Positions 49,385 through 59,596 of a stretch of DNA of 64,000 bases are shown here, piece after piece. The DNA is taken from contig JAHBXN010000002.1 of assembly GCA_019636475.1 (NCBI GenBank), positions 434,001-498,000 of the forward strand. Direction: 5' to 3'. The notes beneath the pieces are model-generated. The model saw nothing but the letters and a program-made list of their open reading frames with translations, did no database searches and was not told the DNA's origin. This DNA comes from Phycisphaerae bacterium (GTDB taxonomy: Bacteria > Planctomycetota > Phycisphaerae > UBA1845 > UTPLA1). The translations under genes and the position numbers were made by a program. Positions within the stretch are counted from its first letter, which is position 1, and each line of letters begins with the position of its first letter.

Positions 49385-52300
49385 TTATCCGTCACCGCCA
49401 ACGTATCCGATCAACCGATCGCCGTCGAGAACGATGATCGCCCCGTCGCGCACAAAGACGCCGCCGAACGAAGTGAGCGGCTCGGTGATGAGCGGTCCGT
49501 CCGCGGTCGCAGCGGCGGCGCGACCATCGCTGAGCAGGAAGCGATCGATCCGGAATTGCACGGACTTTTCGTGGTCGTCGCGGGAAAACGGAGGTTGCCC
49601 GTCGCGTTTCCTCTCAACCGGCGTCACGGTCAAAACCGAATCCGCCGTCACAATCGGCGACTGCCAACGCATTACCAGCGGCGCGTTTGTGCTCCACAGC
49701 AGACGGCCGTCAGCGGAATCCAGAGCGGTCAGGCCGTCTCGCGCACCGATCAGCACGCGTCCGTCAGCGAAGGAAGTCCAGAGCCCGTCGCGTTCATCCG
49801 CACCGATTAATGACGACCGCCAGAGTAGCCGCCCGGACTGGTAATCCCGTTTGAAGACGCTTCGTCCGTCGTCGCTGAGAATGAAGCCGTCCACATCAGC
49901 AAGAAACGTCGAGACGAGATAGTGCCGCGAGGTCGCCACACTCCAGAAAACTTCACCTCGCGCCGGATCGACGCACATCGCGCTGCGTGCGAGAAGAATC
50001 AGCAATCGGCCGTCGCCGATGGGGCGAAGCATCTGGATCGGCCGGCTATCGTCGCATTGGAACTCACCGCGCGGCTCTCCCGTTCCGGCATCAAGAAGAT
50101 GGATGACATTGTGCCGTCCTCGCCATTTCGCGCAATAGACGAGCCGTTGATCGGCCGCGAGATGGCTGGCTGTACCGCCCTCGAGCGCTCGCCTCCAACG
50201 GACCTGCCCATCCGCGAGCTGAACACAGACGAGTTCTCCCCGATCCGACGCGCTGATCACCCGATCGGCGAGCACAACGTGGTCGGTCCAGGTCGGCAGC
50301 GCTTCCGGGTCGATCATGGGATCGTCATCCGATTCGACACCGAACTGCCAGGCAACGTTGCCGCTCGTCCTCGTCAGCGCGAAAAGACTGTGAGCGCCGG
50401 CGAAGTAAAGCAACGCCGGATCATGTCCCAGCAGAATCGGCAGCGTCGGACATGCAAAAGCGCGGGGCCAGATGCTGCGGCCCGTGGATGCCTGTCGAGC
50501 TTCGATCTTCGAAGCAGCAAACGTCAACACCGCATCCCACGGAACGGCGCGTGCATCCATCTCGCCGGACCCCAGTACGGACACACGCTCGGACGACAGC
50601 CGGCGATACCCGATTCTTGCCGGAAAACTCGGCGAAGGAAACTCCGATGCCGCAATACCGTCACCCTGCTGGCGCGCGTTCGCATGGAAATTCGGCGCGG
50701 GATCGGCGCCGGTTCGCGACTCAGACCAGTTCAGTTCCGGATGCCATCGCGTGCAGCGCTCCCGCCATCGCCGGGCTTCGGTGACGTCACCCATCGCGGA
50801 GAGTTGATCCACAAGCAGTTGAAGATTCGATACACGAGCTGACGCCACCGCGCCCCGAAATGGGTCGGGTGACAGATCGCGGGACAGTCCCAGCCGCAGT
50901 GAACGAACCGCCGCCTCCGCATCGTGCTTTGAAGCCGACAGCCGAGCAGCATGGAATAACGCATCACAGGCAGCAGCGCTGTTGGGATATTCCGATGCAA
51001 TTCGCAGATAAGACTCGGCATCCGGCGTGGATTCACCGGCGTCATTGAGCTTGTCCAGCGTGGCCCGCGCCGCTGATTCCACTCCAGAATATGCCGGACG
51101 GCCGAACTTCGAGATCGCCAGGTCGATCCATTCTTCCGCAATCAGCTTGATGGTGGTTTCCTGCTCAGCGTCGATGGACTCACCATTGTCCAGCGGAGGG
51201 CACCACGCCCGCCGCATCGGCACGCGAAGCTCGCGCAGCTCCGGCCGCGAAAGCAGCGATTGATAAAGATCGATCGCCTCCGACGGCTCGCCCAGAGTCC
51301 AACGCCACCTCGCAAGCAGCAGGCGAGCGATCACATCTTCGGCCGGCGCAGCGGCACAGCGCCCGGCCAGTTCAACCAAATGGACCGCGGTTGCCGCATT
51401 TGATGCCGCCGTTTTGGCATCGTCGCCCTGCCGGCCTGTCCGATTCGCGACTGACTCCGCCAGCGTTAGCAGCCGGGCAAACAGGCGACTTCGGGCCAAG
51501 GCGGCCTCGTCGTCGCGCCGCGAGGGCCGATCCGGTGATTCGTCCGCGAGACATCGCTGCACGCTCTCACGCGCGGCATCGAGGCCCCGGTCGTCGTCGC
51601 GGGATTCAAATGCCAGTTCGGCCATCGCAAGAGCCGGCGCGACATCGTTCGGCCCGGTTTTCATTCTTGCTTCCAGTCGGGCAAAGGCGCCGGTCCGGGA
51701 CATTAAGCCCGACAAACCACTGGACGATGCAACGACAATCACATCGTCGATCGGCACGAGATTTCCCGCATGTTCGATCGGCCACGGATGAACCGACTCA
51801 GACTGGCCGTCCAGTGAATAGGCTATTACTGCCTGAGCCGTCGGAACGAAAATGCCCGCCGACGTCACCACGCCGCGTCCAAAAGGCCGCCCCTCCGAAA
51901 TCGGACGCTGCCAGGCGATCTCATCGCGATCAAGGTCATAGGCGACCAACTGCGCACCGGCCGCGTAAAGCAGATTCCCCCGAATGCCCAACAGCGATTG
52001 GGCATTGAAAAGCCTATCCATCGGCAATCGGCGCTTCACATGCCCGTCCGCCGCATCCAGCATGAGAATCTCGTCGAGGTCCATCGGCATGCAGACGACG
52101 TTGCCGCGCCACACCATCGTCGGCTGGTACTGCCACGAGCGGATCGGCTGGCCCAGTCTGGTCGGCCAGGTCGCCTCCGTTTCATCCGCATATCGTGAGC
52201 GGTAGGTCGCCAGCCAGATTGTGCCGCCGGTGGACGCGCTCACCGCCGCGACGGTGCCGAGATTCGAGTGTACATAGATCCGATCGCCGGATGCCGCAGG

Positions 52301-53797
52301 CAGCGAGCATGTCGGATGGGTGTATCCGTAGCTGCCGGTCGCGGCTTCACCCACATGAAGTGCCCAATCCAGCCTGCCTGATTCCGGATGGATGCAAAAC
52401 AGGTGGCACGATTCGAAGCCGAAGCCCTTCCGCTTGCGGGCAAGCGTGTACAAGCGTCCGCGATGAAGGATCGGCGCGCCATCGAGCGACAGTTCCTCGA
52501 AGCGCGTCGCCTGACTTGCGAAATCGTTCCGCCAGAGCTCCGTGCCCGTTCGCGCGTCGAGACAGACGAGACAGGACGATCGGCGCGGCGTCTCTTCCCC
52601 GGCCGATTCATTGGCCTCCCGATCCAGAGCGGCATAGACCCGTCCGCCCGCGTAGAGCAGCGTATGCAGTTCCGGCGGCTCGTCCTCGCTCATCCAGCCC
52701 GAATTCGACCGCGGCGCGCCCGACAGATCGAACCGCCAGACGGGACGCTGCGGACGCTCAGGATCGATCGCCCATACGCTGCCGGTGCCGCTCACAAATA
52801 CTCTGCCGCCGCCGCCAACCGGCATCGCCGAAAGCAGACGGCCGCTCTGCACGGAACGCGACTGCAACCCCGAATCGCCACCCTTCAGGAGATCGAAGAC
52901 CGTGTGTTCAACGCCGGCCTGAGTGTCATATAGGTTGCACCGCCACAGCGCCGCCTCCGGCACCGCCTGCGTCGAGAACCAGGCCAGTCGATCGGCGCCA
53001 CCGCAGAATGCGGCCGACGTTCCGAAGGGCTCCCCACGCGCCCCAAGTCCGGCCTGTTCTTTCAGATCGGCGGCCATGTCGGAAGCGAATGCGCGAATGC
53101 TTCGCTCACGCCCACCCCAATTGACGCGCATGGTGTCCGGCTCCGCGGCCTGCGACGAGACAATTGCCTTGAGGCGGCTCAGATCGCCCAGCCAGGCATC
53201 GCACACCGCCAGCTTTGTCGTCCATTCCAATCCGCGCTGTGCTCGGTCCGGATGATGTTGCACCAGATCTTCCATCCACTGACGGGCAGCCTCGAAGTCG
53301 CCGGACTCCATCGCCAGTTCGACCGCGCGATCCATCGCGGCGGCCCCGCTTTCCGTGCAGAAGAAGCGCTCCGCCACTTCGAGAACCCGAATAGGATCGC
53401 GCTGTGTGGCAACTGCTTCAAGATCAAGGCGAGCCGCCTTCTCGAAGGCCAACCGATACGCCCTCAACCCTGCATCGGGCCACTGACTGATTTCGAACTG
53501 AACGAGGCGCGGAATACCGACGAAACGATCCCGGTCAATGCGCGAGACCTGACGGCCATGCCGAGAAATGATTTCCTGCATCGCGACAGCCGCGGCGGTC
53601 CAGTCTCCTTCATCCGCCCGCGCGCGAGCCTTCCGGATCTGTTCGTCCGCCTCAAAACTGGAATTGACGTATGACGCATTCCCATTCGCGGAGGAATCCG
53701 CAGCGGTGGAGGTCGGCGACGAATCGCCTCGCGGTGACGCGTCGTCCTGCATCGCGACGGCGGACACCAGCAGCACAATCAGAAGAAACGAGTGCAT
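49385..53797 (-). CDS. Very large exported PQQ-type beta-propeller protein
   Basis: 1470 residues from the ATG at 53797, with GAGGTGG upstream; the frame begins at 53881. Signal peptide: M-H-S-F-L-L-I-V-L-L-V-S-A-V-A-M-Q. Next is a helical, TPR-like region to about residue 250. Several blocks of PQQ-like beta-propeller repeats follow, with G-x-x-W motifs (T-G-T-E-L-W, T-G-G-T-I-W, S-G-N-V-A-W, D-G-Q-V-R-W, D-G-R-L-L-W). A helical region with more TPR-like repeats splits them into two propellers (about 280-680 and 1090-1440). Catalytic cofactor-binding residues of real quinoproteins are not obvious, so this is more likely a structural or BamB-like scaffold. Proteins of this layout are common in planctomycetes. 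Confidence 0.85.
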   Translation of the reverse strand: MHSFLLIVLLVSAVAMQDDASPRGDSSPTSTAADSSANGNASYVNSSFEADEQIRKARARADEGDWTAAAVAMQEIISRHGRQVSRIDRDRFVGIPRLVQFEISQWPDAGLRAYRLAFEKAARLDLEAVATQRDPIRVLEVAERFFCTESGAAAMDRAVELAMESGDFEAARQWMEDLVQHHPDRAQRGLEWTTKLAVCDAWLGDLSRLKAIVSSQAAEPDTMRVNWGGRERSIRAFASDMAADLKEQAGLGARGEPFGTSAAFCGGADRLAWFSTQAVPEAALWRCNLYDTQAGVEHTVFDLLKGGDSGLQSRSVQSGRLLSAMPVGGGGRVFVSGTGSVWAIDPERPQRPVWRFDLSGAPRSNSGWMSEDEPPELHTLLYAGGRVYAALDREANESAGEETPRRSSCLVCLDARTGTELWRNDFASQATRFEELSLDGAPILHRGRLYTLARKRKGFGFESCHLFCIHPESGRLDWALHVGEAATGSYGYTHPTCSLPAASGDRIYVHSNLGTVAAVSASTGGTIWLATYRSRYADETEATWPTRLGQPIRSWQYQPTMVWRGNVVCMPMDLDEILMLDAADGHVKRRLPMDRLFNAQSLLGIRGNLLYAAGAQLVAYDLDRDEIAWQRPISEGRPFGRGVVTSAGIFVPTAQAVIAYSLDGQSESVHPWPIEHAGNLVPIDDVIVVASSSGLSGLMSRTGAFARLEARMKTGPNDVAPALAMAELAFESRDDDRGLDAARESVQRCLADESPDRPSRRDDEAALARSRLFARLLTLAESVANRTGRQGDDAKTAASNAATAVHLVELAGRCAAAPAEDVIARLLLARWRWTLGEPSEAIDLYQSLLSRPELRELRVPMRRAWCPPLDNGESIDAEQETTIKLIAEEWIDLAISKFGRPAYSGVESAARATLDKLNDAGESTPDAESYLRIASEYPNSAAACDALFHAARLSASKHDAEAAVRSLRLGLSRDLSPDPFRGAVASARVSNLQLLVDQLSAMGDVTEARRWRERCTRWHPELNWSESRTGADPAPNFHANARQQGDGIAASEFPSPSFPARIGYRRLSSERVSVLGSGEMDARAVPWDAVLTFAASKIEARQASTGRSIWPRAFACPTLPILLGHDPALLYFAGAHSLFALTRTSGNVAWQFGVESDDDPMIDPEALPTWTDHVVLADRVISASDRGELVCVQLADGQVRWRRALEGGTASHLAADQRLVYCAKWRGRHNVIHLLDAGTGEPRGEFQCDDSRPIQMLRPIGDGRLLILLARSAMCVDPARGEVFWSVATSRHYLVSTFLADVDGFILSDDGRSVFKRDYQSGRLLWRSSLIGADERDGLWTSFADGRVLIGARDGLTALDSADGRLLWSTNAPLVMRWQSPIVTADSVLTVTPVERKRDGQPPFSRDDHEKSVQFRIDRFLLSDGRAAAATADGPLITEPLTSFGGVFVRDGAIIVLDGDRLIGYVGGDG

Positions 53798-53893
53798 CCA
53801 CGCCACCTCGCTCATTCTACGCCCCGGACCGAGCAACGCGGCAGACGGGGACCCGGCGCATTCGGAATGGCGACCGCACATCCCTTTCCAGGA

Positions 53894-54487
53894 CTACTCT
53901 TTATCGCGGCGGCGGCGATCCTCTTCCCGTCGGACTTTCGCCTCCTCGTCTTCTTCGAACTCGCCTTCGCGGCGGGCGCCGAACCACTCAACCAGTTCCT
54001 TAGCCGACGAAGCCGCCATATCCGAATCGTCGGTTCGCGAAGCGGCGCTCTTGGTCACGATTTGCACGCGATCCAGAATTCGACCCTCGATCGACATGGT
54101 GTAAACCACGACCGTATATGAATAGGTGCCGAGGATGTCGCCAAGCGCGCCGGGCTTGTGATACCACATGACGCGAGCATCGATATTCAGCGCGGGCTCG
54201 TCTGACTTCCGGAACAACGGCTTATCCCCGCCGGTCAACTGGTTAACCAATTCTATGCGCAGCGCCTTCATGAATTCAGGCGCGACCAGGGGCTCGACCT
54301 CGGTGGTCGCGGGGCTGACGCTCACCGCGCCGTACGACCGGTACTGATCGCGTGAGGAGCCGGGAACGGTTCGCGATTTCGAGGTCGCGCCTTGCGCTTC
54401 CTTCAAAACGCGCTTCGCTGCCGTCATGCAGCCGGTGTTCATCGCCATAAACAATGCAAGACAGATCAGCGGCACGTATCGTCGCAT
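53894..54487 (-). CDS. Lipoprotein of unknown function
   Basis: 197 residues from the ATG at 54487, with GAGG 8 bases upstream; the in-frame GTG at 54496 overlaps that site. Lipobox M-N-T-G-C (Cys20). The middle has L-R-I-E-L-V-N-Q-L-T-G and Y-S-Y-T-V-V-V-Y-T-M, like DUF4410-type outer-membrane lipoproteins that share the pattern 'regulated minor pilin-like' beta strands (weak). The C-terminus is a highly charged E/R/D tail. It is 96 bases upstream of the propeller gene and in the same direction, so it may belong to the same operon. Confidence 0.65.
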   Translation of the reverse strand: MRRYVPLICLALFMAMNTGCMTAAKRVLKEAQGATSKSRTVPGSSRDQYRSYGAVSVSPATTEVEPLVAPEFMKALRIELVNQLTGGDKPLFRKSDEPALNIDARVMWYHKPGALGDILGTYSYTVVVYTMSIEGRILDRVQIVTKSAASRTDDSDMAASSAKELVEWFGARREGEFEEDEEAKVRREEDRRRRDKE

Positions 54488-54563
54488 GGGTGTCACCTCA
54501 GAATGTCGACGCCTGGTTTCACGCCTTCAAGACACGGCCATTCTAGAAGCCCCCGCCGTAGGG

Positions 54564-55859
54564 TCAATTTTCAGTCTGTGCCGTTGCAGCCTTGGCCACG
54601 CTGAAGCGTTGCCGAACGAGTTCAAGCAGGCTCGCCGCGTCCGGCAATCGATCAACATGAAGAAACACGCCTGCCGCCTTGTCGCCCTGAAACAGGAACT
54701 TCGCGACAAGGGAAGCCAATTCGCCACGCTGCACCGCCTCCGCACGCGCCGATGCGACGCCAGCCGTCGATTTCGCGCTGCGTCTCACGAGTCGGAATTG
54801 TCGAGCGGATTCGATCCACGCAGGCAGGTGCTCGGCGACCGACGCCAACGACACGGCCGCCCCGGTCTCGAGATGGCCACCCGCAACGAAGTAGGGCCGC
54901 AACAGCGACTTTCTCTCATCGCGCCGCGGACTGGAAGCACGTTGAATCACCAATCGCGCCTCAGTTGCCATGTCGCCCATGAAGGCGTACTCCGGCCGCG
55001 CCGCAGTCATCTCGGCTCGTTCGATGACCTTGCGAATCGTCGAGGCTTTCTCGAACGCCAGCCTGTCGGATGCCTGCTGCATCAGGTTTCGAAGCACCGC
55101 CAGGCGATCGTCATGTCGCCCACCGGTGAATTCGATGGTGCCGCGAATCATGTCGCGATATGCGTCCATCGAGAGACTGCCGTCACAAGGCGCCGGGCAC
55201 TTGCCCATGTCGAAATAGGCGCAGCGCTCGCCGTTCGGTGCCCTTTCCAGAACGTTGTGATAGCGGCACAAGTCGAACGCATCTTCCAACATGTGGATCC
55301 ATTCGTCGGCATCGCGCATCGCCGCAAGCGGACCAAAATATCGAGCATCGTCCGTGCGAATCCGATCCGTCGCCGTGAAACGTGGAAACGGCGCGGATGG
55401 GTCAATTCGGACGAACCACGCCGGCGCAAATCCGATCATTTCGCCATACGACGCCGGATACATCGCTCGGGCCGCGCGATAATGGACCCAGTGTGTTTCG
55501 AATGGGCTGAAGGTCTCTGCCCAGTGGAGGCGCCGCGTCACGTCTGACAGATTCGCACGCTTTGTGCGTTCATTCGGATCGGGTGCGGCCAATCGATGCG
55601 CCACCGCCCGCCGCACGTTTTGTGCATGGGCAAGCAGAATCGGGCGATCGGATTCATCGGTGAGCAGATAGACGCCGGCGGAAGCTGTCACATTTTTAAG
55701 GGGATCGACAAGCGATGTTTCCGCGGTTGCTGCACCATCCTCCGGCAACGCGCCAACCACATCGGGCAAGGAATTCGGCGACGGACCATCGCCACGAGCT
55801 GCTGGAATTTCAATCGAATGCGGAAAGAGTGATCTGGCAATCGCCGAGCACCGCGTCAT
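54564..55859 (-). CDS. Truncated UvrC-like protein
   Basis: 431 residues from the ATG at 55859, 8 bases after the stop of the upstream methyltransferase. An internal block matches UvrC: a degenerate GIY-YIG-like domain (S-A-G-V-Y-L-L-T near residue 60, then N-V-R-R-A-V), the cysteine-rich segment R-C-A-Y-F-D-M-G-K-C-P-A-P-C-D-G (UvrC: C...C-x-x-x-C), and a UVR-like helical domain. The C-terminal RNase H-like endonuclease and helix-hairpin-helix domains of UvrC are missing, and the Y-I-G half of the nuclease motif is not conserved. It may be a regulatory or decayed relative, or a Cho-like protein. Its true role in repair is uncertain. Confidence 0.7.
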   Translation of the reverse strand: MTRCSAIARSLFPHSIEIPAARGDGPSPNSLPDVVGALPEDGAATAETSLVDPLKNVTASAGVYLLTDESDRPILLAHAQNVRRAVAHRLAAPDPNERTKRANLSDVTRRLHWAETFSPFETHWVHYRAARAMYPASYGEMIGFAPAWFVRIDPSAPFPRFTATDRIRTDDARYFGPLAAMRDADEWIHMLEDAFDLCRYHNVLERAPNGERCAYFDMGKCPAPCDGSLSMDAYRDMIRGTIEFTGGRHDDRLAVLRNLMQQASDRLAFEKASTIRKVIERAEMTAARPEYAFMGDMATEARLVIQRASSPRRDERKSLLRPYFVAGGHLETGAAVSLASVAEHLPAWIESARQFRLVRRSAKSTAGVASARAEAVQRGELASLVAKFLFQGDKAAGVFLHVDRLPDAASLLELVRQRFSVAKAATAQTEN

Positions 55860-55866
55860 CGGCAAC

Positions 55867-56688
55867 TCACGCGCCGGCGCGGACGTTCGTCGGCCGCGCG
55901 CGGAACAGATCGTAACCCAGGCATCGCCAGCGCAGCAGCTTGGCCAGAACGGCCATAAAGCCAATGCGACCGCGAAAGCCCCGGCTCGCGCGCCAGCCGC
56001 GATGCCTGATTTCCGCGAGCCCGTCTTCAATGGAACGAGCGACCGGCAGCGACGCATCTTCGTGACGCAATAGCTCGAAACCGTGTCGGCGGAATGCATT
56101 CTTGTAATCCGTCACGGACCACAGATGCACATTGGAGTTAAACTGCGACGGAAGCTTGTTCAGCATTTCCACGGGCGCGAACAGCCATTTCCGGCTTGTG
56201 GTGATATCGCCAAGACACAGCGTGCCCGCGGGCTTCAGGACGCGCCGACACTCGCTGATGAAACGATCCTTGTCGGCATAGTGCAGCGCGGATTCGAGAT
56301 TAAAAATCACGTCGATCGACGCATCCGGCAACGGCAGGTGATGGGCGTCGCCCTGCACGAAGAATGGCCGCCGTGCCGACGACGCGAATCGGTCATTGGC
56401 CGCGCGGACGCTCGATCCCAGGTATTCAATCCCGAAGAGTCGCGCCGGATTGAATTTCTGAAACATCCAACCTGCCGGCCCGCCGATGCCGCTACCGACA
56501 TCGAGTACCGTGGATTCGGCTGAGATTGGCGCATCGCCAAGCAGCTGCCAGACCAGCGATTTCTGGTGTTCATCGAAAGTCTCGACGACATCTGGCCGGG
56601 CATAGCCGCAGTTATAGCCGAGCAGGCCGTGAGCCTGGGTCAATTCCCAGTTCGGCCGATAGTGGGCTTCCATCGTTCGCTGCGACAT
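55867..56688 (-). CDS. Class I SAM-dependent methyltransferase
   Basis: 273 residues from the ATG at 56688 (alternative ATG 56838); the frame goes to 57054 but overlaps pyrD, so the shorter form is preferred. Motif I is V-L-D-V-G-S-G-I-G-G-P-A-G, followed by Y-L-G-S-S-V and D-V-I-F-N-L-E-S-A-L-H-Y, which place it among the Methyltransf_11/UbiE or sterol/phosphoethanolamine-like group. Before motif I lies W-E-L-T-Q-A-H-G-L-L-G-Y-N-C-G-Y, as in small-molecule methyltransferases of the gamma-tocopherol kind. Substrate unknown. It is divergent from pyrD and leads the UvrC-like gene. Confidence 0.8.
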   Translation of the reverse strand: MSQRTMEAHYRPNWELTQAHGLLGYNCGYARPDVVETFDEHQKSLVWQLLGDAPISAESTVLDVGSGIGGPAGWMFQKFNPARLFGIEYLGSSVRAANDRFASSARRPFFVQGDAHHLPLPDASIDVIFNLESALHYADKDRFISECRRVLKPAGTLCLGDITTSRKWLFAPVEMLNKLPSQFNSNVHLWSVTDYKNAFRRHGFELLRHEDASLPVARSIEDGLAEIRHRGWRASRGFRGRIGFMAVLAKLLRWRCLGYDLFRARPTNVRAGA

Positions 56689-56980
56689 GCCGCGAAAACT
56701 CCAAATGGCGTCGCCAGCGCTTGCTGCACCGACGACCGCAATCAAGGTTCGGCCCGACTTCGGACGGCTCGTCCTCAGATGGAACGGGCAAACTGCCAAA
56801 CGGGATCGCCTCAGCCGCGCTCCCGACCAAAGCCGCATTGTATCGCACCACCCTTCGACGGTCACCCTCGGCTTGACAACCCCGATGCCCCGCGAGATGG
56901 TGCGCTCGCGGCGGATGCGACTGAGACCTGCCGCCAGGACCCGAATCAGAACTCGCCCCCCGCCAAGGAGCCGGCCGCGC

Positions 56981-57931
56981 GTGTCAAAGCCCGATCTAAG
57001 CGTCCGCATCGGTGGCATTCGCCTGTCAAATCCGGTCCTCACCGCGTCCGGCACCTGCGGTTATGGTCGCGAATATGCCCCCTACCTGGACATGTCGCGG
57101 CTCGGAGGCTTCACCACCAAGAGCGTCACGCTTCAGCCGCGCAAAGGTAATCCTCCGCAGCGCATCGTGGAAACGCCGGGCGGCATGCTGAATGCGATCG
57201 GCCTTGCCAATGTCGGCCTCGACGAATTCATGCGGTCAAAGCTGCCGGAATGCGCGACGCTGGGACCCGCGGTCTTTGTGAATGTCGCGGGACACAGCAT
57301 CGACGAATATGTGGAAGTGTGCCGCGTACTTGACACCGCGGAGGGTCTCGCGGGGATTGAATTGAATGTTTCCTGTCCCAATGTCAGGGACGGCCTGACG
57401 TTCGGGACCGATCCAGGCCTCCTGCGCGAACTCGTCGCGGCGGTCCGTCCGACCGTGACGCGCGGCGTGCTGATGGTGAAGCTCTCGCCCAACGTCACCG
57501 ACATTTGCGCCACCGCGCGGGCGGCCGTCGAAGGCGGAGCCGACGCCCTTTCGATGATCAATACCTTCATGGGTATGAAAATTGACATTCGCAGCCGTAA
57601 GCCCGTGCTGGCAAACACCACCGGCGGCGTCAGCGGACCAGCCATCAAACCGATGGCGGTTCAGATGATCCATCGCGTCTATCGCGAGGTGGCCCGCGAC
57701 GCAGGCGTGCAGATCGTCGGCATGGGCGGCGTTCGTGGCTGGCAGGATGCGATTGAGTTCATGCTGGCTGGAGCGACCGCCGTCGCGGTCGGCACCGCGC
57801 TATTCGCGCATCCGGATGCCCCGATGCGGATTGTCAGCGGGATCGAGCGATATCTGATTGAGCAGGGCGAACCGTCGGCTTCGGCCATAATCGGCGCGGC
57901 GCATCCGCCGGCGGGACCTGCCCGGGCCTGA
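56981..57931 (+). CDS. pyrD: Dihydroorotate dehydrogenase, class 1B catalytic subunit
   Basis: 316 residues from the GTG at 56981, with AAGGAG upstream; the frame begins at 56687. The enzyme oxidises dihydroorotate to orotate with FMN. Motifs: S-N-P-V-L-T-A-S-G-T-C-G-Y-G, G-L-A-N-V-G, E-L-N-V-S-C-P-N-V (catalytic Cys, as in 1B), V-K-L-S-P-N-V-T and V-G-T-A-L-F at the FMN phosphate. The cysteine and the opening sequence place it in the NAD-linked class 1B, which usually needs the PyrK iron-sulfur subunit; no pyrK is adjacent. pyrD and thyA both lie in this region without other pyrimidine genes. Confidence 0.93.
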   Translation: MSKPDLSVRIGGIRLSNPVLTASGTCGYGREYAPYLDMSRLGGFTTKSVTLQPRKGNPPQRIVETPGGMLNAIGLANVGLDEFMRSKLPECATLGPAVFVNVAGHSIDEYVEVCRVLDTAEGLAGIELNVSCPNVRDGLTFGTDPGLLRELVAAVRPTVTRGVLMVKLSPNVTDICATARAAVEGGADALSMINTFMGMKIDIRSRKPVLANTTGGVSGPAIKPMAVQMIHRVYREVARDAGVQIVGMGGVRGWQDAIEFMLAGATAVAVGTALFAHPDAPMRIVSGIERYLIEQGEPSASAIIGAAHPPAGPARA

Positions 57932-58078
57932 GTCCGGCGCTGTTCGCGACGAGGCCGCGTAGCCGCGCGGACGACCGGCATTTTTGCCGCGCCAATCAAT
58001 CCGGATTAAACTTCGAGTGCCGCACGAGAACTGCTCCCCGGCCTCACGCCGGATGGCACGAAATAGAGGACTCGGCGA

Positions 58079-59554
58079 ATGGCATCCGAAGTGGGCTCCG
58101 CATTCAATCCGATCGGCTGGGTTCAGATACGCCTCGCGGGCGGCATCAACCGCGTTCTGGCCATGTGCGGTATTTATGCCGGTGCCATGCTCGCATTGAA
58201 CATCTTCATTTACCGCAGTTCGGCCGATTATCGTTCGCTCAGCCAATTCGCCGCCGGCTCCCTGATTTTGACGCTCGGGATTTCGGGCGTCCTGCTGGTG
58301 CTTGTCGGCTCTGGCGTCATCAACAAGGCGATTCTGCGCGACTACACCAGCGACATGATCACGTCGCACCGCTGCTCGGCAATGTCCGGCTATACGGCGG
58401 TGCTGGGCTATCTCACCGGGCCGACGCTCTCGATTCAGTGTTTCACGCTCGTCAATATCATCGCCTGCATGATCCTGGCGAGACTTGCCGGGTTGCAATG
58501 GTATGCGCCAATCCTGATTTTCGGGGCGTTCGCGTGTGGAGCTGCCGTGACGTGGACTGCTTCGGTTCTGTCCGCGTTGTCCTATCGAGGCAAAGTGGCC
58601 ATCGCGGGAATCGTCACGCCGATTGCGGTCATTCTGATCGTTCCGCCGCTTCAGGAGATGATGGCCGCACACCCCGGATTCTCATTACTGACGAATTTGC
58701 AATTGGTCAGCCGTCTCGCTTCCGCCGCCGGCTCGACGCTCTCACCCGACGACGGGATGCTCGTTGTCGTATCCATGCTGTTTCAGCTCGCCATGGCGCT
58801 GACGTTTTTCATCGGAGCGTCGCGACGATATCTGCGTGATGATGTGCCGGCCTTCACCCCGACGCTCGCACTGGGATTTGTCGCCCTATGCACGCTGGCC
58901 TGCGCGGCCGGCATGCGCATGTCGCAACCATCGCAACCTCGGATTGTCTCCCCGGAATTCGCCGAAACAAGCACGCAATTGCTGGCATCGATTGCGTCGC
59001 TCGCGCTCGTGGCGGTTCTGCCGGTCTCGAACGCGGCATGGAGATCAGTCGCCTGGAATCGGCGAAAGCGGAAAGACCCGAACTTCAAGGACCGTCGCCC
59101 ACGCGGCATGTGGGAGGCTGCGATTGCCTCCGCACTCGTCGTCTTCGGTGTTCTCGGCCTGGTTGCTCCGAGGCAGGTGATTGCCGGATTTGATGGCAAT
59201 TTGCATTGGCCGATTCCAGACGCCATTGCGTTGGTGATCGCATCGTTTCTGCTTTTCATGCTGGCAGCGGGCGGCCTGATGCGAATCGCATACTGCCATC
59301 TGCGGTCCGCCGGCTGGCTCACGGCCATATTCGTCGTGGTGCTCTGGGCCTTTCCGCTGCTCGCCGAAATGTTCGTTCAACTCGCGAACGAGTTTTCCGA
59401 GGACGATCCCGCCACATTTCTGTTTGGCATTTCGCCGCTCGGGACGTGGATCATCCTGATCAAGGACTTCAACGGCCCGGTCTGGCCTGGACTTGCGATC
59501 CAGGCCGGCCTGGCTGCCTGTTTGCAACTTTTCGCGCGTCGCTCCAGATATTGA
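58079..59554 (+). CDS. Polytopic membrane protein, possible ABC-2-type permease, unknown function
   Basis: 491 residues, with GAGGA about 10 bases before the ATG. Ten to twelve hydrophobic helices are spaced evenly. The first block contains G-I-Y-A-G-A-M-L-A-L-N-I-F-I-Y and G-S-L-I-L-T-L-G-I-S-G. The final helix ends with W-P-G-L-A-I-Q-A-G-L-A, as in ABC-2-like permeases of planctomycetes (recollection only). There is no ATPase next to it, so transport by a complex is unproven. Neighbours are pyrD and a small lipoprotein. Confidence 0.6.
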   Translation: MASEVGSAFNPIGWVQIRLAGGINRVLAMCGIYAGAMLALNIFIYRSSADYRSLSQFAAGSLILTLGISGVLLVLVGSGVINKAILRDYTSDMITSHRCSAMSGYTAVLGYLTGPTLSIQCFTLVNIIACMILARLAGLQWYAPILIFGAFACGAAVTWTASVLSALSYRGKVAIAGIVTPIAVILIVPPLQEMMAAHPGFSLLTNLQLVSRLASAAGSTLSPDDGMLVVVSMLFQLAMALTFFIGASRRYLRDDVPAFTPTLALGFVALCTLACAAGMRMSQPSQPRIVSPEFAETSTQLLASIASLALVAVLPVSNAAWRSVAWNRRKRKDPNFKDRRPRGMWEAAIASALVVFGVLGLVAPRQVIAGFDGNLHWPIPDAIALVIASFLLFMLAAGGLMRIAYCHLRSAGWLTAIFVVVLWAFPLLAEMFVQLANEFSEDDPATFLFGISPLGTWIILIKDFNGPVWPGLAIQAGLAACLQLFARRSRY

Positions 59555-59596
59555 CGACGCCGCAAGAATTGCTCCCTCGCCCACGGAGTGCATTCT

